This document shows positions 51,497 through 60,009 of a stretch of DNA of 63,545 nucleotides, in pieces (positions within the stretch are counted from its first letter, which is position 1; each line of letters begins with the position of its first letter). Source of the stretch: Inconstantimicrobium porci (GTDB lineage Bacteria > Bacillota > Clostridia > Clostridiales > Clostridiaceae); NCBI RefSeq assembly GCF_009696465.1, contig NZ_VULX01000016.1:1-63545 (forward strand). Reading direction: 5' to 3'. A program made the translations under genes and the position numbers. The notes under the pieces are model-generated. The model was not told the DNA's origin, did not search any database, and worked only from the letters and a program-made list of their open reading frames with translations.

Positions 51497-51856
51497 ATGG
51501 CAAGAGTATTAATTGTTGATGATGCAGCATTTATGAGAATGATGATAAAGGATATATTAGAAAAGAACGGATTTGAAGTTATTGGAGAAGCTAATAACGG
51601 ATTAAAAGCCGTAGAATTTTACAAAAAGGAAAAACCAGATATAGTTACAATGGATATCACAATGCCAGACATGGATGGAATTGGTGCTGTTAAAGAGATT
51701 AAAGCATTTGATCCAAATGCGAAAGTTATAATGTGTAGCGCGATGGGACAACAAGGAATGGTTATGGATGCTATAAGAGCAGGTGCTAAAGATTTTATTG
51801 TTAAGCCATTCCAAGCTGATAGAGTAATAGAAGCTGTGAAAAAGGCATTAGCATAG
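51497..51856 (+). CDS. cheY: Chemotaxis response regulator CheY
   Basis: A 119-residue single receiver domain: acidic pocket VDDAAFMR, phospho-acceptor Asp53 in VTMDITMPDMDG, Ser/Thr switch region IMCSAMGQQGMV, and conserved Lys in FIVKPFQ. It carries the CheA signal to the FliM/FliY switch encoded just downstream. GGAGG lies 8 bases before the ATG. Confidence 0.95.
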   Translation: MARVLIVDDAAFMRMMIKDILEKNGFEVIGEANNGLKAVEFYKKEKPDIVTMDITMPDMDGIGAVKEIKAFDPNAKVIMCSAMGQQGMVMDAIRAGAKDFIVKPFQADRVIEAVKKALA

Positions 51857-51882
51857 AACTATAAGAAAGGTGGGCAAACAAC

Positions 51883-52290
51883 ATGCAAGTAATTGTGTTT
51901 AATTTAGGAAACGAACAGTTTGCAGTAGAAACTTCAAAGATTCAGACTATTACAGATGTTATGAAGGTAATAAGAGTGCCTAAAGCCCCAACATATATAA
52001 AAGGTTTAATTAATTTAAGAGGAAGTATATTATCACTTTTAGATATAAAAATGCTTTTAGGCATGTATGATGATAATTCTGAAAATGACGCTAAAAATAT
52101 AATTATTCTTAAAGTAAATGATGAACAGGTAGGAATTTCAGTTGATGAAGTGCATGAAGTTATTAACGCAGATGAAAAGACAATTCAGAAGTTGAGCGAT
52201 GATAAAAATCAGCCTTTTATAAAGGGAATATTAAATTTTGCAGATAGAATAGTCACATTAATTGATATTGATAAACTACTGGAAAATTAA
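51883..52290 (+). CDS. cheW: Chemotaxis coupling protein CheW (second copy)
   Basis: A 135-residue classical CheW: VIVFNLGNEQFAVETSKIQ, VPKAPTYIKGLINLRGSILSLLDIK (characteristic NLRG loop), VGISVDEVHEVIN, and terminal RIVTLIDIDKLL. It closely matches the canonical adaptor, unlike the first copy at 46016. It lies between cheY and fliM. Confidence 0.95.
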   Translation: MQVIVFNLGNEQFAVETSKIQTITDVMKVIRVPKAPTYIKGLINLRGSILSLLDIKMLLGMYDDNSENDAKNIIILKVNDEQVGISVDEVHEVINADEKTIQKLSDDKNQPFIKGILNFADRIVTLIDIDKLLEN

Positions 52291-52310
52291 TATGGAAATG
52301 AGGTAATTGT

Positions 52311-53306
52311 ATGGCAGATGTATTGTCACAAAGTGAAATAGATGCTCTTTTGTCTGCATTGTCTGCTGGAGAGTTAGAACCTGAAGAACTTCCTAAAGAG
52401 GAGGAAAAGCAGAAGGTAAAGGTATATGATTTTAGAAGTCCTCAGAAGTTTTCAAAAGAGCATATACGAGCACTTGAAGTAATTCATGATAACTTTGCAA
52501 GGATAATTTCAAACTATCTTACTGCACAGATTAGAAGAAATACAAAGGTAAAAATTGAAACTGTTGAGCAGATTACGTATGAAGAGTTTATACATTCTGT
52601 TCCTAATCCAACAATAATGATGGTATTCAAGATGATTCCATTAAATGGCTCAGTTTTATTTGAAATGAATCCAACATTTTCATTTAAAATCATAGACATA
52701 TTATTGGGTGGAAGTGGTGATAAGGTTCATGTAAATAAGGAATTTACAGATATCGATAAAAATATTATATATAAGATTGGGTCTGGAATAATTGCAAATC
52801 TTAAACTTGCATGGGAAGATGTATTAAGCATTGATACAGAGATAGAGACATTAGATACTAATCCGGCGCTAAATCAAACACTTGCGCCAAACGAAGCAGT
52901 AGCATTGATTACTTTCTCCGCTGAAATAGGAGACAATAATACGTTTCTGCATTTATGCATACCATACCTTAGCATAGAGAAGTTCTTGGACAAGCTTATT
53001 ATGCAGAATTGGTTTAGAGCTGAAGACAGTAGTGATAATGATATAGCTCATGAAAATATACGACATGGTATAGATGAGGTTACAGTTAATGTAGAAGCTG
53101 AACTTGGAAAAACAAGTATTCTTGTGGATGACTTCTTAAAGTTGACACAGGGAGATGTGCTTATGCTTAATGAAAAGGTAACAGAGCCTATCAAGGTATA
53201 TATTGAAGATGAATTATGCTACTGCGCAAAACCAGGAACCATTGGTAAAAAAGTTGGTGTGTCAATATTAGATACTATAAGGAAGGATGTGGAAGGCGAT
53301 GAGTAA
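52311..53306 (+). CDS. fliM: Flagellar motor switch protein FliM
   Basis: A 331-residue C-ring component. The N-terminal CheY-binding peptide is LSQSEIDALLSAL. The middle domain includes LEVIHDNFARIISNYLTAQIR and FSFKIIDILLGGSG, and the C-terminal SpoA domain includes VTVNVEAELGKTSI. It starts 20 bases after cheW, and its stop codon overlaps the start of fliY. Confidence 0.96.
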   Translation: MADVLSQSEIDALLSALSAGELEPEELPKEEEKQKVKVYDFRSPQKFSKEHIRALEVIHDNFARIISNYLTAQIRRNTKVKIETVEQITYEEFIHSVPNPTIMMVFKMIPLNGSVLFEMNPTFSFKIIDILLGGSGDKVHVNKEFTDIDKNIIYKIGSGIIANLKLAWEDVLSIDTEIETLDTNPALNQTLAPNEAVALITFSAEIGDNNTFLHLCIPYLSIEKFLDKLIMQNWFRAEDSSDNDIAHENIRHGIDEVTVNVEAELGKTSILVDDFLKLTQGDVLMLNEKVTEPIKVYIEDELCYCAKPGTIGKKVGVSILDTIRKDVEGDE

Positions 53307-54510
53307 TGGATTTCTTTCTCAAGAAGAAATTGATTCACTATTGAATGGTGGAGGATCATCTGATGATGGTTCAGCTGCTGAAGAATCTGTCGATAATTTT
53401 TCTGAAGAAGCTGTAAATAGTGATGAAAACAGTCTTTTAACAGAAGTTGAAAAAGATTTGCTTGGAGAAGTAGGTAATATTTCAATGGGGGCTGCTTCTA
53501 CAGCGCTGGCGCAATGTACAAATCAGCCAGTAAACATAACAACTCCAGTTGTTTCTATAACTACTTTAGGAGAATTAAGAAAAGAATTTGAAGTGCCTAA
53601 TATAGTTTTAGAGGTAGGGTATACATCTGGAATAGTAGGTCAGAACATACTTGTTATGAAGAGTACAGATGCAATTGTAATAGCAAATCTGATGATGGGT
53701 GGTAATGGTGAAGTTAATACTGAACAGCAGCTTAGTGATATTGAAATAAGTGCTGTTCAGGAAGCTATGAATCAGATGATTGGTTCAGCAGCAACTTCTA
53801 TGGCAACAATGTTTGCAAGAGAGGTAAATATTTCACCTCCAATATCAAGGACATGGAAGGAAAATACTGTTCCATTATCAGATAATATAGCTGATGATGA
53901 AAAAGTGGTTAAAATTTCATTCAGGCTTACAATTGGAACTCTTATAGATTCAAATATAATGCAGATTCTTCCTTTGGAAACAGCAAAGAAAGTTATTGCT
54001 ATTATGATGGGTGAAGATACAGGGACAGTTGAAGAACCTGTACAGGAAAGCACAGTTCAAGCTGCTACCCCTGCTCAACCAAAAACTATAGAACAGCAGC
54101 CAGCAGCCTACCAAGAAGCTCCTCATGTTGAGGCAAGTCCACAGATGCAGCCTCAGATGCAATCTCAGCCACAAATGGCACCTCAGCCACCTGTTGAAGT
54201 GAATAAAGTTAATTTTGAACCACTTTCCAATGGGGGAGTTAAGCCTGTACATAATAATATAGATTTGATATTAGATGTACCTTTAGAAATTTCAGTAGTG
54301 CTTGGAAGAACTAAAAAGAGTATTAAGGAAATACTAGATTTAGGTAATGGTTCTTTAATTGAACTTGATAAACTTGCAGATGAACCAGTTGAAATATTAG
54401 TAAATGGTAAGAAGATTGCTAATGGTGAAGTTGTAGTTGTTGATGAAAACTTCGGTGTAAGAATTACTAATGTAATAAGTGGTGAAGAGAGAATAAAGAG
54501 CTTAAAATAA
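53299..54510 (+). CDS. fliY: Flagellar switch phosphatase FliY (FliN-type)
   Basis: A 403-residue Gram-positive switch protein. It has a FliM-like CheY-binding peptide (LSQEEIDSLLNGG), a CheC-like phosphatase domain with LLGEVGNISMGAAS and AVQEAMNQMIGSAATSMA, and a Gln/Pro-rich linker around residues 240-300. The C-terminal FliN SpoA domain contains LDVPLEISVVLGRTKKSIKEIL. The start ATG at 53299 overlaps the fliM stop (ATGAGTAA), indicating coupling. It is the last gene before a terminator. Confidence 0.94.
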   Translation: MSNGFLSQEEIDSLLNGGGSSDDGSAAEESVDNFSEEAVNSDENSLLTEVEKDLLGEVGNISMGAASTALAQCTNQPVNITTPVVSITTLGELRKEFEVPNIVLEVGYTSGIVGQNILVMKSTDAIVIANLMMGGNGEVNTEQQLSDIEISAVQEAMNQMIGSAATSMATMFAREVNISPPISRTWKENTVPLSDNIADDEKVVKISFRLTIGTLIDSNIMQILPLETAKKVIAIMMGEDTGTVEEPVQESTVQAATPAQPKTIEQQPAAYQEAPHVEASPQMQPQMQSQPQMAPQPPVEVNKVNFEPLSNGGVKPVHNNIDLILDVPLEISVVLGRTKKSIKEILDLGNGSLIELDKLADEPVEILVNGKKIANGEVVVVDENFGVRITNVISGEERIKSLK

Positions 54511-54520
54511 TATTATAATT

Positions 54521-54576
54521 CCTGTAGAGTATAATGTTTGCTCTTATTGAGCAAAATAAAGTCTACAGGTTTTTTA
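54521..54576 (+). terminator. Terminator after fliY
   Basis: CCTGTAGA (54521-54528) pairs with TCTACAGG (54562-54569), with an inner hairpin TTTGCTC/GAGCAAA, followed by TTTTTT. It separates the chemotaxis/switch operon from the flgM operon. Confidence 0.9.
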
Positions 54577-54658
54577 TTGTTATACAAAAAACATGATATC
54601 CTACTTTCAATTGGTAAATGTAGCAGTATATTGCTTACAAAAAATTCATATATGACTA

Positions 54659-54685
54659 TAAATAAACGATACATAAACACGATAA
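54659..54685 (+). promoter_or_regulatory. Sigma-D type promoter of the flgM operon
   Basis: TAAA (54659-54662), 15 bases and CACGATAA (54678-54685) resemble TAAA-N15-GCCGATAA at 10 of 12 positions. It lies 33 bases before flgM, right after the previous operon's terminator. Confidence 0.7.
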
Positions 54686-54718
54686 TAAAGTAGGAAAATT
54701 AAAGTGGGAGGATTGATT

Positions 54719-54994
54719 ATGAACATAAATAAGATTGCAAGTACAAGCAATATTACAAAAGTATATAATTCGAATAGGGTGAATTCGATACAACATACTA
54801 AAAAAGTTGATACAGATAAAATAGAAATTTCAGATGCTGCAAGAGTTCTTAGCAGTATGAGTGATGATTTATGTGGGATAGATAGAGAAAAAAAGGTTGA
54901 AGCAGTAAGAAATCAGATCACTAATGGAACTTATAAATGTGATGCAAAGCTTATTGCCGGAGGAATTGTGAAAGCAATAAAGGAGCAGAGATAA
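54719..54994 (+). CDS. flgM: Anti-sigma-D factor FlgM
   Basis: A 91-residue FlgM: a disordered Asn/Ser-rich N-terminal half, then DTDKIEISDAARVLSS and IDREKKVEAVRNQITNGTYKCDAKLIAGGIVKAI, the sigma-binding helices. It holds flagellar sigma inactive until it is exported through a finished hook-basal body. It is first in an operon that itself has a sigma-D-type promoter, giving autoregulation. GGGAGGA selects the ATG at 54719 over an in-frame GTG at 54704. Confidence 0.93.
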   Translation: MNINKIASTSNITKVYNSNRVNSIQHTKKVDTDKIEISDAARVLSSMSDDLCGIDREKKVEAVRNQITNGTYKCDAKLIAGGIVKAIKEQR

Positions 54995-54998
54995 GATA

Positions 54999-55397
54999 AT
55001 GAGTTTATTAAAGATAATGCAGGATGAAAGGGAAGCACTTAGCGGTTTAAAAGATATGCTGGTAGAACAGTATCAGTATATTATGAAAAATGATGTTTTT
55101 GGGCTAGAGGGGATTGTATCGAAAATACAGGATAGCAATAAAAATGTTGCTCAGTGTGAAGTGAATAGGAGAAAAGAACTTGCAGGTAAATCTTTAAAAG
55201 AAGTTATTAAAACTGATTATGATTTGAGCAATGAATATGATGAAATTAATAAAGTTATTGAAGAAATAAGACTTCAGAAAGAAACAAATGAACTGCTTAT
55301 TAAACAGCAGCTTGTTTTAACAAATAAGATGCTAGCAATAATAAATCCAAGCAGAGAACAGAAAACATATAATTCTTACGGAAAAGTAAGAAGATAA
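54999..55397 (+). CDS. flgN: FlgN-type export chaperone
   Basis: A 132-residue, almost entirely helical protein with heptad-like spacing and the FlgN-family order (DEREALSGLKDMLVEQYQYIMKND, then a Lys/Glu helix and a disordered tail). FlgN chaperones FlgK and FlgL, whose genes follow. Similarity within this family is weak and rests partly on position between flgM and flgK. It begins 4 bases after flgM. Confidence 0.85.
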   Translation: MSLLKIMQDEREALSGLKDMLVEQYQYIMKNDVFGLEGIVSKIQDSNKNVAQCEVNRRKELAGKSLKEVIKTDYDLSNEYDEINKVIEEIRLQKETNELLIKQQLVLTNKMLAIINPSREQKTYNSYGKVRR

Positions 55398-55413
55398 ATG
55401 GAGGTGTAATAAT

Positions 55414-57231
55414 ATGGCTGGATTATTTTCTACATTTAATGTTGCAAAAAGTGGTATGTCAGCACAGCAACAGGTTATCAATACAACATCTCATAATATA
55501 TCTAACGCAGCAACTGAAGGATATTCAAGACAGAGAGCTGTGCTAAAAACAAATGCTCCGCAGACTACAACTGGTGGCGTTGCAGGACAGATTGGAACTG
55601 GTGTCCAGGTAGCTGCCATAGAAAGAATAAGAGATACATTCTTAGATTATCAGGTAAGGAATGAAAATAGTATATATGAGCAGTATACAACAAGAGAAAA
55701 GTTCTTGAGCGAAATTGAAGGGATATTTAATGAACCTTCAGATTCAGGACTTTCAACTCAGTTGGGTACTTTTTTTGATGCTTGGCAGGAACTTTCTAAG
55801 CAGCCTCAAAGTTCAAATGCTAGAACAGTAGTTGCTCAGCAGGCACTAGCATTAACTGATTTAATTAATAGTTCATATAATAAGCTGCAGAATCTAAGAA
55901 ATAATGCTCAGGATTTAATGCTTAGCAGTGTTAAAAATATTAACTCGATATTAAGTGAACTCGATGATTATAACAGACAGATAGTCAGTGTTACAGCGTC
56001 AGGAAATACCCCAAACGATTTAATGGATAAAAGAGATATGCTGCTTGATGAACTAAGCGGTAAGTTTAATATTACTGTAGAAAAAGGTCTATATAATGGT
56101 GTTACAGTAAAACCTGTTGATACAAACGGTATGGTAACTCCTGAACTTATTCAGGCAGATCTTACTTCAACTCAGGCAAGATTTTCATATGTGTCAGGCA
56201 TAGAACAGGATCCTTCAGATCCATCTGGAAACACATATAAAATAACATACTACAAATGTGGACAAACTGATAACGAGCAGAGCAAACAGACTCTTACAGT
56301 CACAGGGCTTACACCTGATAAATTAAATGATTTAAAAACAAACAGAATATTATGGGCTGACCTTGATGGAACGGCAACTAGGGCTGATGGATTCCCAATA
56401 AGAAATGGCGATACTATTCCTGCTTCGGAACTTATGATATTCAAACCTACAACAGGAGAAGTTGCAGGAAACTCATCTATACAGGCAGATATTGACACTT
56501 ATATAGATGGAATTAACAAGATTGCAAAGACATTAGCTTTTGCAGTAAACTCAATTCATAGTGGTATGCAGAATCCTATCGATGAGAAAGGCACACCTGG
56601 TTATGATGGGATGCCGTTCTTTGTTAATGCTGATGTTGCTATATATGATAAGAATATGAATATGACAAATATTTATGATATCCTAAACAGCGAATCAGGT
56701 ATTAATGGTGGAAACCTTACAGTAAATAAAGAAATAATTGCCGATGTTATGAAGATAAAAACAAGGACTACAGATTTTAATTACTTAACAGCGGATCAGA
56801 ATACAGTAGATGGTGAAGGTGATGGTTCTAGAGCACTTGCGATTGCCAAGTTAAGAAATACTTTAATTTTGGTTCAGGATGTAGGCATAAACATCACAAA
56901 CAGAAATGAGCTGTTCACAAGAGGTGGAAGCACATTCAGCAACAGCTATATGACTATAGAGAATAATATAAGCGGTATGACTTTAGATTCATACTTTAAA
57001 AATATGACAAACACATTAGGAGTTCAGTCAAAGAAGGCACAGGATATGGTAGCAAGCCAGAAAAATGTTCTTGATGCATTAAACCAGAGAAGAGATTCAG
57101 AATCTGGTGTCAGTCTTGATGAAGAGATGGCCAACCTTATTCAGTATCAGCATTCATATACAGCAAATGCTAAGGTTATTTCAACAGTTGATGAACTTTT
57201 AGATGTCGTTGTTAACGGACTTAAGAGATAG
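55414..57231 (+). CDS. flgK: Hook-associated protein FlgK (HAP1)
   Basis: A 605-residue axial protein joining hook to filament. The N-terminal D0 helix is FSTFNVAKSGMSAQQQVINT, with the rod/hook signature HNISNAATEGYSRQRA. The middle domains are variable. The C-terminal helix includes SGVSLDEEMANLIQYQHSY and STVDELLDVVVNGL. Length is typical. GGAGGTG precedes the ATG. Confidence 0.96.
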   Translation: MAGLFSTFNVAKSGMSAQQQVINTTSHNISNAATEGYSRQRAVLKTNAPQTTTGGVAGQIGTGVQVAAIERIRDTFLDYQVRNENSIYEQYTTREKFLSEIEGIFNEPSDSGLSTQLGTFFDAWQELSKQPQSSNARTVVAQQALALTDLINSSYNKLQNLRNNAQDLMLSSVKNINSILSELDDYNRQIVSVTASGNTPNDLMDKRDMLLDELSGKFNITVEKGLYNGVTVKPVDTNGMVTPELIQADLTSTQARFSYVSGIEQDPSDPSGNTYKITYYKCGQTDNEQSKQTLTVTGLTPDKLNDLKTNRILWADLDGTATRADGFPIRNGDTIPASELMIFKPTTGEVAGNSSIQADIDTYIDGINKIAKTLAFAVNSIHSGMQNPIDEKGTPGYDGMPFFVNADVAIYDKNMNMTNIYDILNSESGINGGNLTVNKEIIADVMKIKTRTTDFNYLTADQNTVDGEGDGSRALAIAKLRNTLILVQDVGINITNRNELFTRGGSTFSNSYMTIENNISGMTLDSYFKNMTNTLGVQSKKAQDMVASQKNVLDALNQRRDSESGVSLDEEMANLIQYQHSYTANAKVISTVDELLDVVVNGLKR

Positions 57232-57244
57232 TGGGGGGTAAAAA

Positions 57245-58246
57245 ATGAGTATGAGAGTAACAAACAGAATGCTTGCTAATAACTTCTTAGGAGATATGAG
57301 AACAAACTTAGCTAATCTTCAGAAAATACAGTCACAGCTTTCAACTGGTAAGGAAATAAGCAAGCCTTCAGATGATCCATTTAAGGTATCAAGAAGTATG
57401 CAATTATCTTCACAGATAAATGCTAATAAACAGTATAACAATAATATTAAAGATACATCTAACTGGCTTGATGCTACAGATACAGCATTAAACCAATTAA
57501 CAAATAATTTGCAGAGAGTTAGAGAACTTGTAGTTTCAGCAGGTAATGCAGCATATGGCTCAGATGAAAGACAAGCTATTAAGGATGAACTTAATCAGAG
57601 AATAGAAGAAATCGCACAGGTACTTAATACTAACTTTGACGGAAAGTATCTTTTTGGAGGTACTAAGGTAACATCAAAACCATTAGGAACAAAGACTGAT
57701 GAAAATGGCAATACAGTTATATTCCAGTCAGGAAAGAATGGTACTGAACTTTTTGAGGGATCAACAACTGAAGCTAATGTTGCAGATCAGATAAATATGC
57801 TTTCTGCAAAAATGAGTGTTGAAATATCTCAGGGAGTTACAATGGATTACAATGTAACAACAACTGATATATTCAACTTTACAAATGAAAGAGGAGAATC
57901 TGTAAATCTAGGAGCTGTGCTTAGTAATATAGTTAAAAATCTTGATACAGATACACCTGAAGCACAAAAAGAACTTACAAGTACAGATTTACAGGGGATA
58001 ACTGATTCAATATCAAACCTTCTTAAGATAAGATCAGAAGTTGGAGCTAAGCAGAACAGAATGGAATCTGCTCAGGAGAAGAATGAAACTGAAAATTATA
58101 ATATGACAGAAGTTTTATCTAAGACAGAAGATATTGATATTACTGAAAAGGTAATGGAATATTCAGTAATGCAGACAGTATATATGGCGTCATTACAGAC
58201 AAGTGCAAAAGTAATCCAACCATCACTTTTAGATTATATAAGATAA
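57245..58246 (+). CDS. flgL: Hook-associated protein FlgL (HAP3)
   Basis: A 333-residue flagellin-like junction protein: RVTNRMLANNFLGDMR, QIQSQLSTG-type segment (KIQSQLSTGKEISKPSDDPF), a middle region GKYLFGGTKV, and a C-terminal helix with YSVMQTVYMASLQTSAKVIQPSLLDYI. It lies 13 bases after flgK. Confidence 0.95.
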   Translation: MSMRVTNRMLANNFLGDMRTNLANLQKIQSQLSTGKEISKPSDDPFKVSRSMQLSSQINANKQYNNNIKDTSNWLDATDTALNQLTNNLQRVRELVVSAGNAAYGSDERQAIKDELNQRIEEIAQVLNTNFDGKYLFGGTKVTSKPLGTKTDENGNTVIFQSGKNGTELFEGSTTEANVADQINMLSAKMSVEISQGVTMDYNVTTTDIFNFTNERGESVNLGAVLSNIVKNLDTDTPEAQKELTSTDLQGITDSISNLLKIRSEVGAKQNRMESAQEKNETENYNMTEVLSKTEDIDITEKVMEYSVMQTVYMASLQTSAKVIQPSLLDYIR

Positions 58247-58280
58247 TAGATTATATCCGTTTAATTATAGGGAGGCTGCT

Positions 58281-58709
58281 ATGAAATTTAATACTACATG
58301 CAATGGCGAAATTGAATATAGTGAAAAAGATGTTCTGACTTTTAAAAAGGGCATACCAGGTTTTACAGATCTACATAATTTTGTGATTGTTGATATTGAA
58401 GATAATGATTTGTTTAAATTGTTTCAGTCGCTAGATGATCCAGATATAGGTCTTGTAATCATATCACCATTTGATGTTATAAAAGAATATGAGGTTAAAC
58501 TTAACGAGGAGATAATAAAAGAACTTAGCATCAAGAAACCGGAAGATGTTATCTTATATAATGTAGTTAACCTTAATTCTGATATAAAAAAGATTACTGC
58601 TAATTTTATGGCTCCAATTGTTATTAATATTACTAACAATTATGGGGAACAACTAATTCTAGAAAAAAGTAATTATAAGATAAAACAGCCTATATTTAGA
58701 GGTGAATAA
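58281..58709 (+). CDS. fliW: Flagellar assembly factor FliW
   Basis: A 142-residue beta-barrel protein with FKKGIPGF near residue 24, the [15 protein letters not shown] segment and C-terminal [16 protein letters not shown]. FliW binds flagellin in the cytoplasm and, when free, inhibits CsrA, so flagellin translation matches filament assembly. It is followed 2 bases later by csrA. Confidence 0.95.
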   Translation: MKFNTTCNGEIEYSEKDVLTFKKGIPGFTDLHNFVIVDIEDNDLFKLFQSLDDPDIGLVIISPFDVIKEYEVKLNEEIIKELSIKKPEDVILYNVVNLNSDIKKITANFMAPIVINITNNYGEQLILEKSNYKIKQPIFRGE

Positions 58710-58711
58710 TT

Positions 58712-58927
58712 ATGCTAGTGATAACAAGAAAAAAAGGTGAAAGTATCCTTATCGGTGATGATATTGAAGTTACAGTATCTAAGATAGATGATGGAAGTGT
58801 AAAGCTTGCAATATCTGCACCTAAAGATATAACTATATTAAGAAAAGAAATTTATAAACAGGTTGAAGATGAAAATAAAAATGCAGTAAATTTAAATCTT
58901 GATGTATTAAAAAATATTAAAAAATAG
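58712..58927 (+). CDS. csrA: Translational regulator CsrA
   Basis: A 71-residue RNA-binding protein with [21 protein letters not shown] and [19 protein letters not shown], including the Arg (about residue 44 region) and N-terminal beta strand that form the RNA site. In Firmicutes it represses flagellin translation by binding GGA motifs in the leader, and such motifs occur at 62433-62468. It is co-encoded with its antagonist fliW. Confidence 0.96.
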   Translation: MLVITRKKGESILIGDDIEVTVSKIDDGSVKLAISAPKDITILRKEIYKQVEDENKNAVNLNLDVLKNIKK

Positions 58928-58940
58928 GGGGATTTACATC

Positions 58941-59288
58941 ATGGTTGAAGTGGGAAATTTAAATAATGTACAGTCGGCGAATTCTTATTATAAAACACAG
59001 GATACAGCTGCAGCAAATGAAAAAAATGATGAATTAACTAAGAGAACTGAAGAAAAAAACTATGATGAAAAGCTTAAAAAAAGTGTTGATAAGCTTAATA
59101 AATTTATCTATGACGAAGGTGCTTATGCAGAAATAAGTACTCATAATAAATTTAGATATGATATTATGATAAAAATCATCGATAAAAAGACTAAGGAAGT
59201 AATAATGGAAGTTCCTCCAAAGAAGATTATAGATATGGTAGCCAAAATGTGCGAAATAGCTGGTGTTATATTTGATAAAAAAGCTTAA
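58941..59288 (+). CDS. flaG: FlaG family protein
   Basis: A 115-residue protein: a Lys/Glu-rich N-terminal half and the FlaG core KLNKFIYDEGAYAEISTHNKFRYDIMIKIIDKKTKEVIMEVPPKKIIDM, shown here only as a family reading. FlaG influences filament length in some species. It lies between csrA and a small unassigned gene, within the late flagellar operon. Confidence 0.88.
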   Translation: MVEVGNLNNVQSANSYYKTQDTAAANEKNDELTKRTEEKNYDEKLKKSVDKLNKFIYDEGAYAEISTHNKFRYDIMIKIIDKKTKEVIMEVPPKKIIDMVAKMCEIAGVIFDKKA

Positions 59289-59305
59289 TGCTGGAGGCAT
59301 TTATT

Positions 59306-59608
59306 ATGGAGTTTCAGCTTAATAAAATAGACACTAACATAAGAAGAAAGCTTCAGGAAAAAACAAGTGAAGATAAAGTCCACAGCAAATATGGAGTTAA
59401 GATTGAAGTAAATGCTGATAAAGAAAAAAGAAGCAGAGAGAACGGACAAGATGATAAGCATGATTTTGCAGAGGAACTTAATAAAGCAAACAAAAAGATT
59501 AAAGTTGCTGCGGTGAAAAAAGAAACAATACACGTGAAAACTCGACTGGAAGCACAGGTAGATAAGCTCGGCAGAAAAAAAGGTTTCTACATAGATACAA
59601 GAAAGTAG
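59306..59608 (+). CDS. Unassigned 100-residue flagellar-operon protein
   Basis: I do not recognise this protein. It is highly charged (Lys/Glu/Asp), lacks a membrane segment or signal peptide, and is predicted mostly helical or disordered, starting MEFQLNKIDTNIRRKLQ and ending KGFYIDTRK. The ATG at 59306 has CTGGAGG 7 bases upstream, so it is a real gene and better placed than the in-frame upstream ATG at 59288. Its position between flaG and fliS suggests a small chaperone, regulator or export-related factor. Confidence 0.65.
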   Translation: MEFQLNKIDTNIRRKLQEKTSEDKVHSKYGVKIEVNADKEKRSRENGQDDKHDFAEELNKANKKIKVAAVKKETIHVKTRLEAQVDKLGRKKGFYIDTRK

Positions 59609-59618
59609 GATGATATAT

Positions 59619-59996
59619 ATGTATACTCAAGGATATAATGTTTATAAAAATAACAGCGTTACTTATGCATCTAAGAATCAATTGTTGTTAATGCTTGTTG
59701 ATGGAGCAGTAAAGTTTGCCAAAATAGCTAGACAAGCTATTGTAGATAGAGATATTAAAAAGGCTCATGAAAACATAATTAAGACAGAAGATATATTTAC
59801 AGAACTAAGAGTTTCGATTGATCAGAGCGCAGGTGAATGGGCTGTAAATATGTTTAATATATATACTTTTATAAATGAGAAGCTTTACCAGGCTAATATA
59901 AGTAAAGATGTTAAAGTGATGGATGAAGTCATACCGTTAATTGAAGAAGTGAGAGATACATGGTATGAAGCAGATAAAAGATCAAGATTAGGATAA
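59619..59996 (+). CDS. fliS: Flagellin export chaperone FliS
   Basis: A 125-residue four-helix chaperone that keeps flagellin monomers unpolymerised: GYNVYKNNSVTYASKNQLLLMLVDGAVKF is the family N-terminus in parts, followed by LRVSIDQSAGEWAVNMFNIYTFINEKL. The ATG at 59619 gives the usual M-Y-x-x-G-Y start; the ATG at 59610 is possible. It is located immediately before fliD, the usual order. Confidence 0.93.
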   Translation: MYTQGYNVYKNNSVTYASKNQLLLMLVDGAVKFAKIARQAIVDRDIKKAHENIIKTEDIFTELRVSIDQSAGEWAVNMFNIYTFINEKLYQANISKDVKVMDEVIPLIEEVRDTWYEADKRSRLG

Positions 59997-60009
59997 AGGA
60001 GTGATTTAA

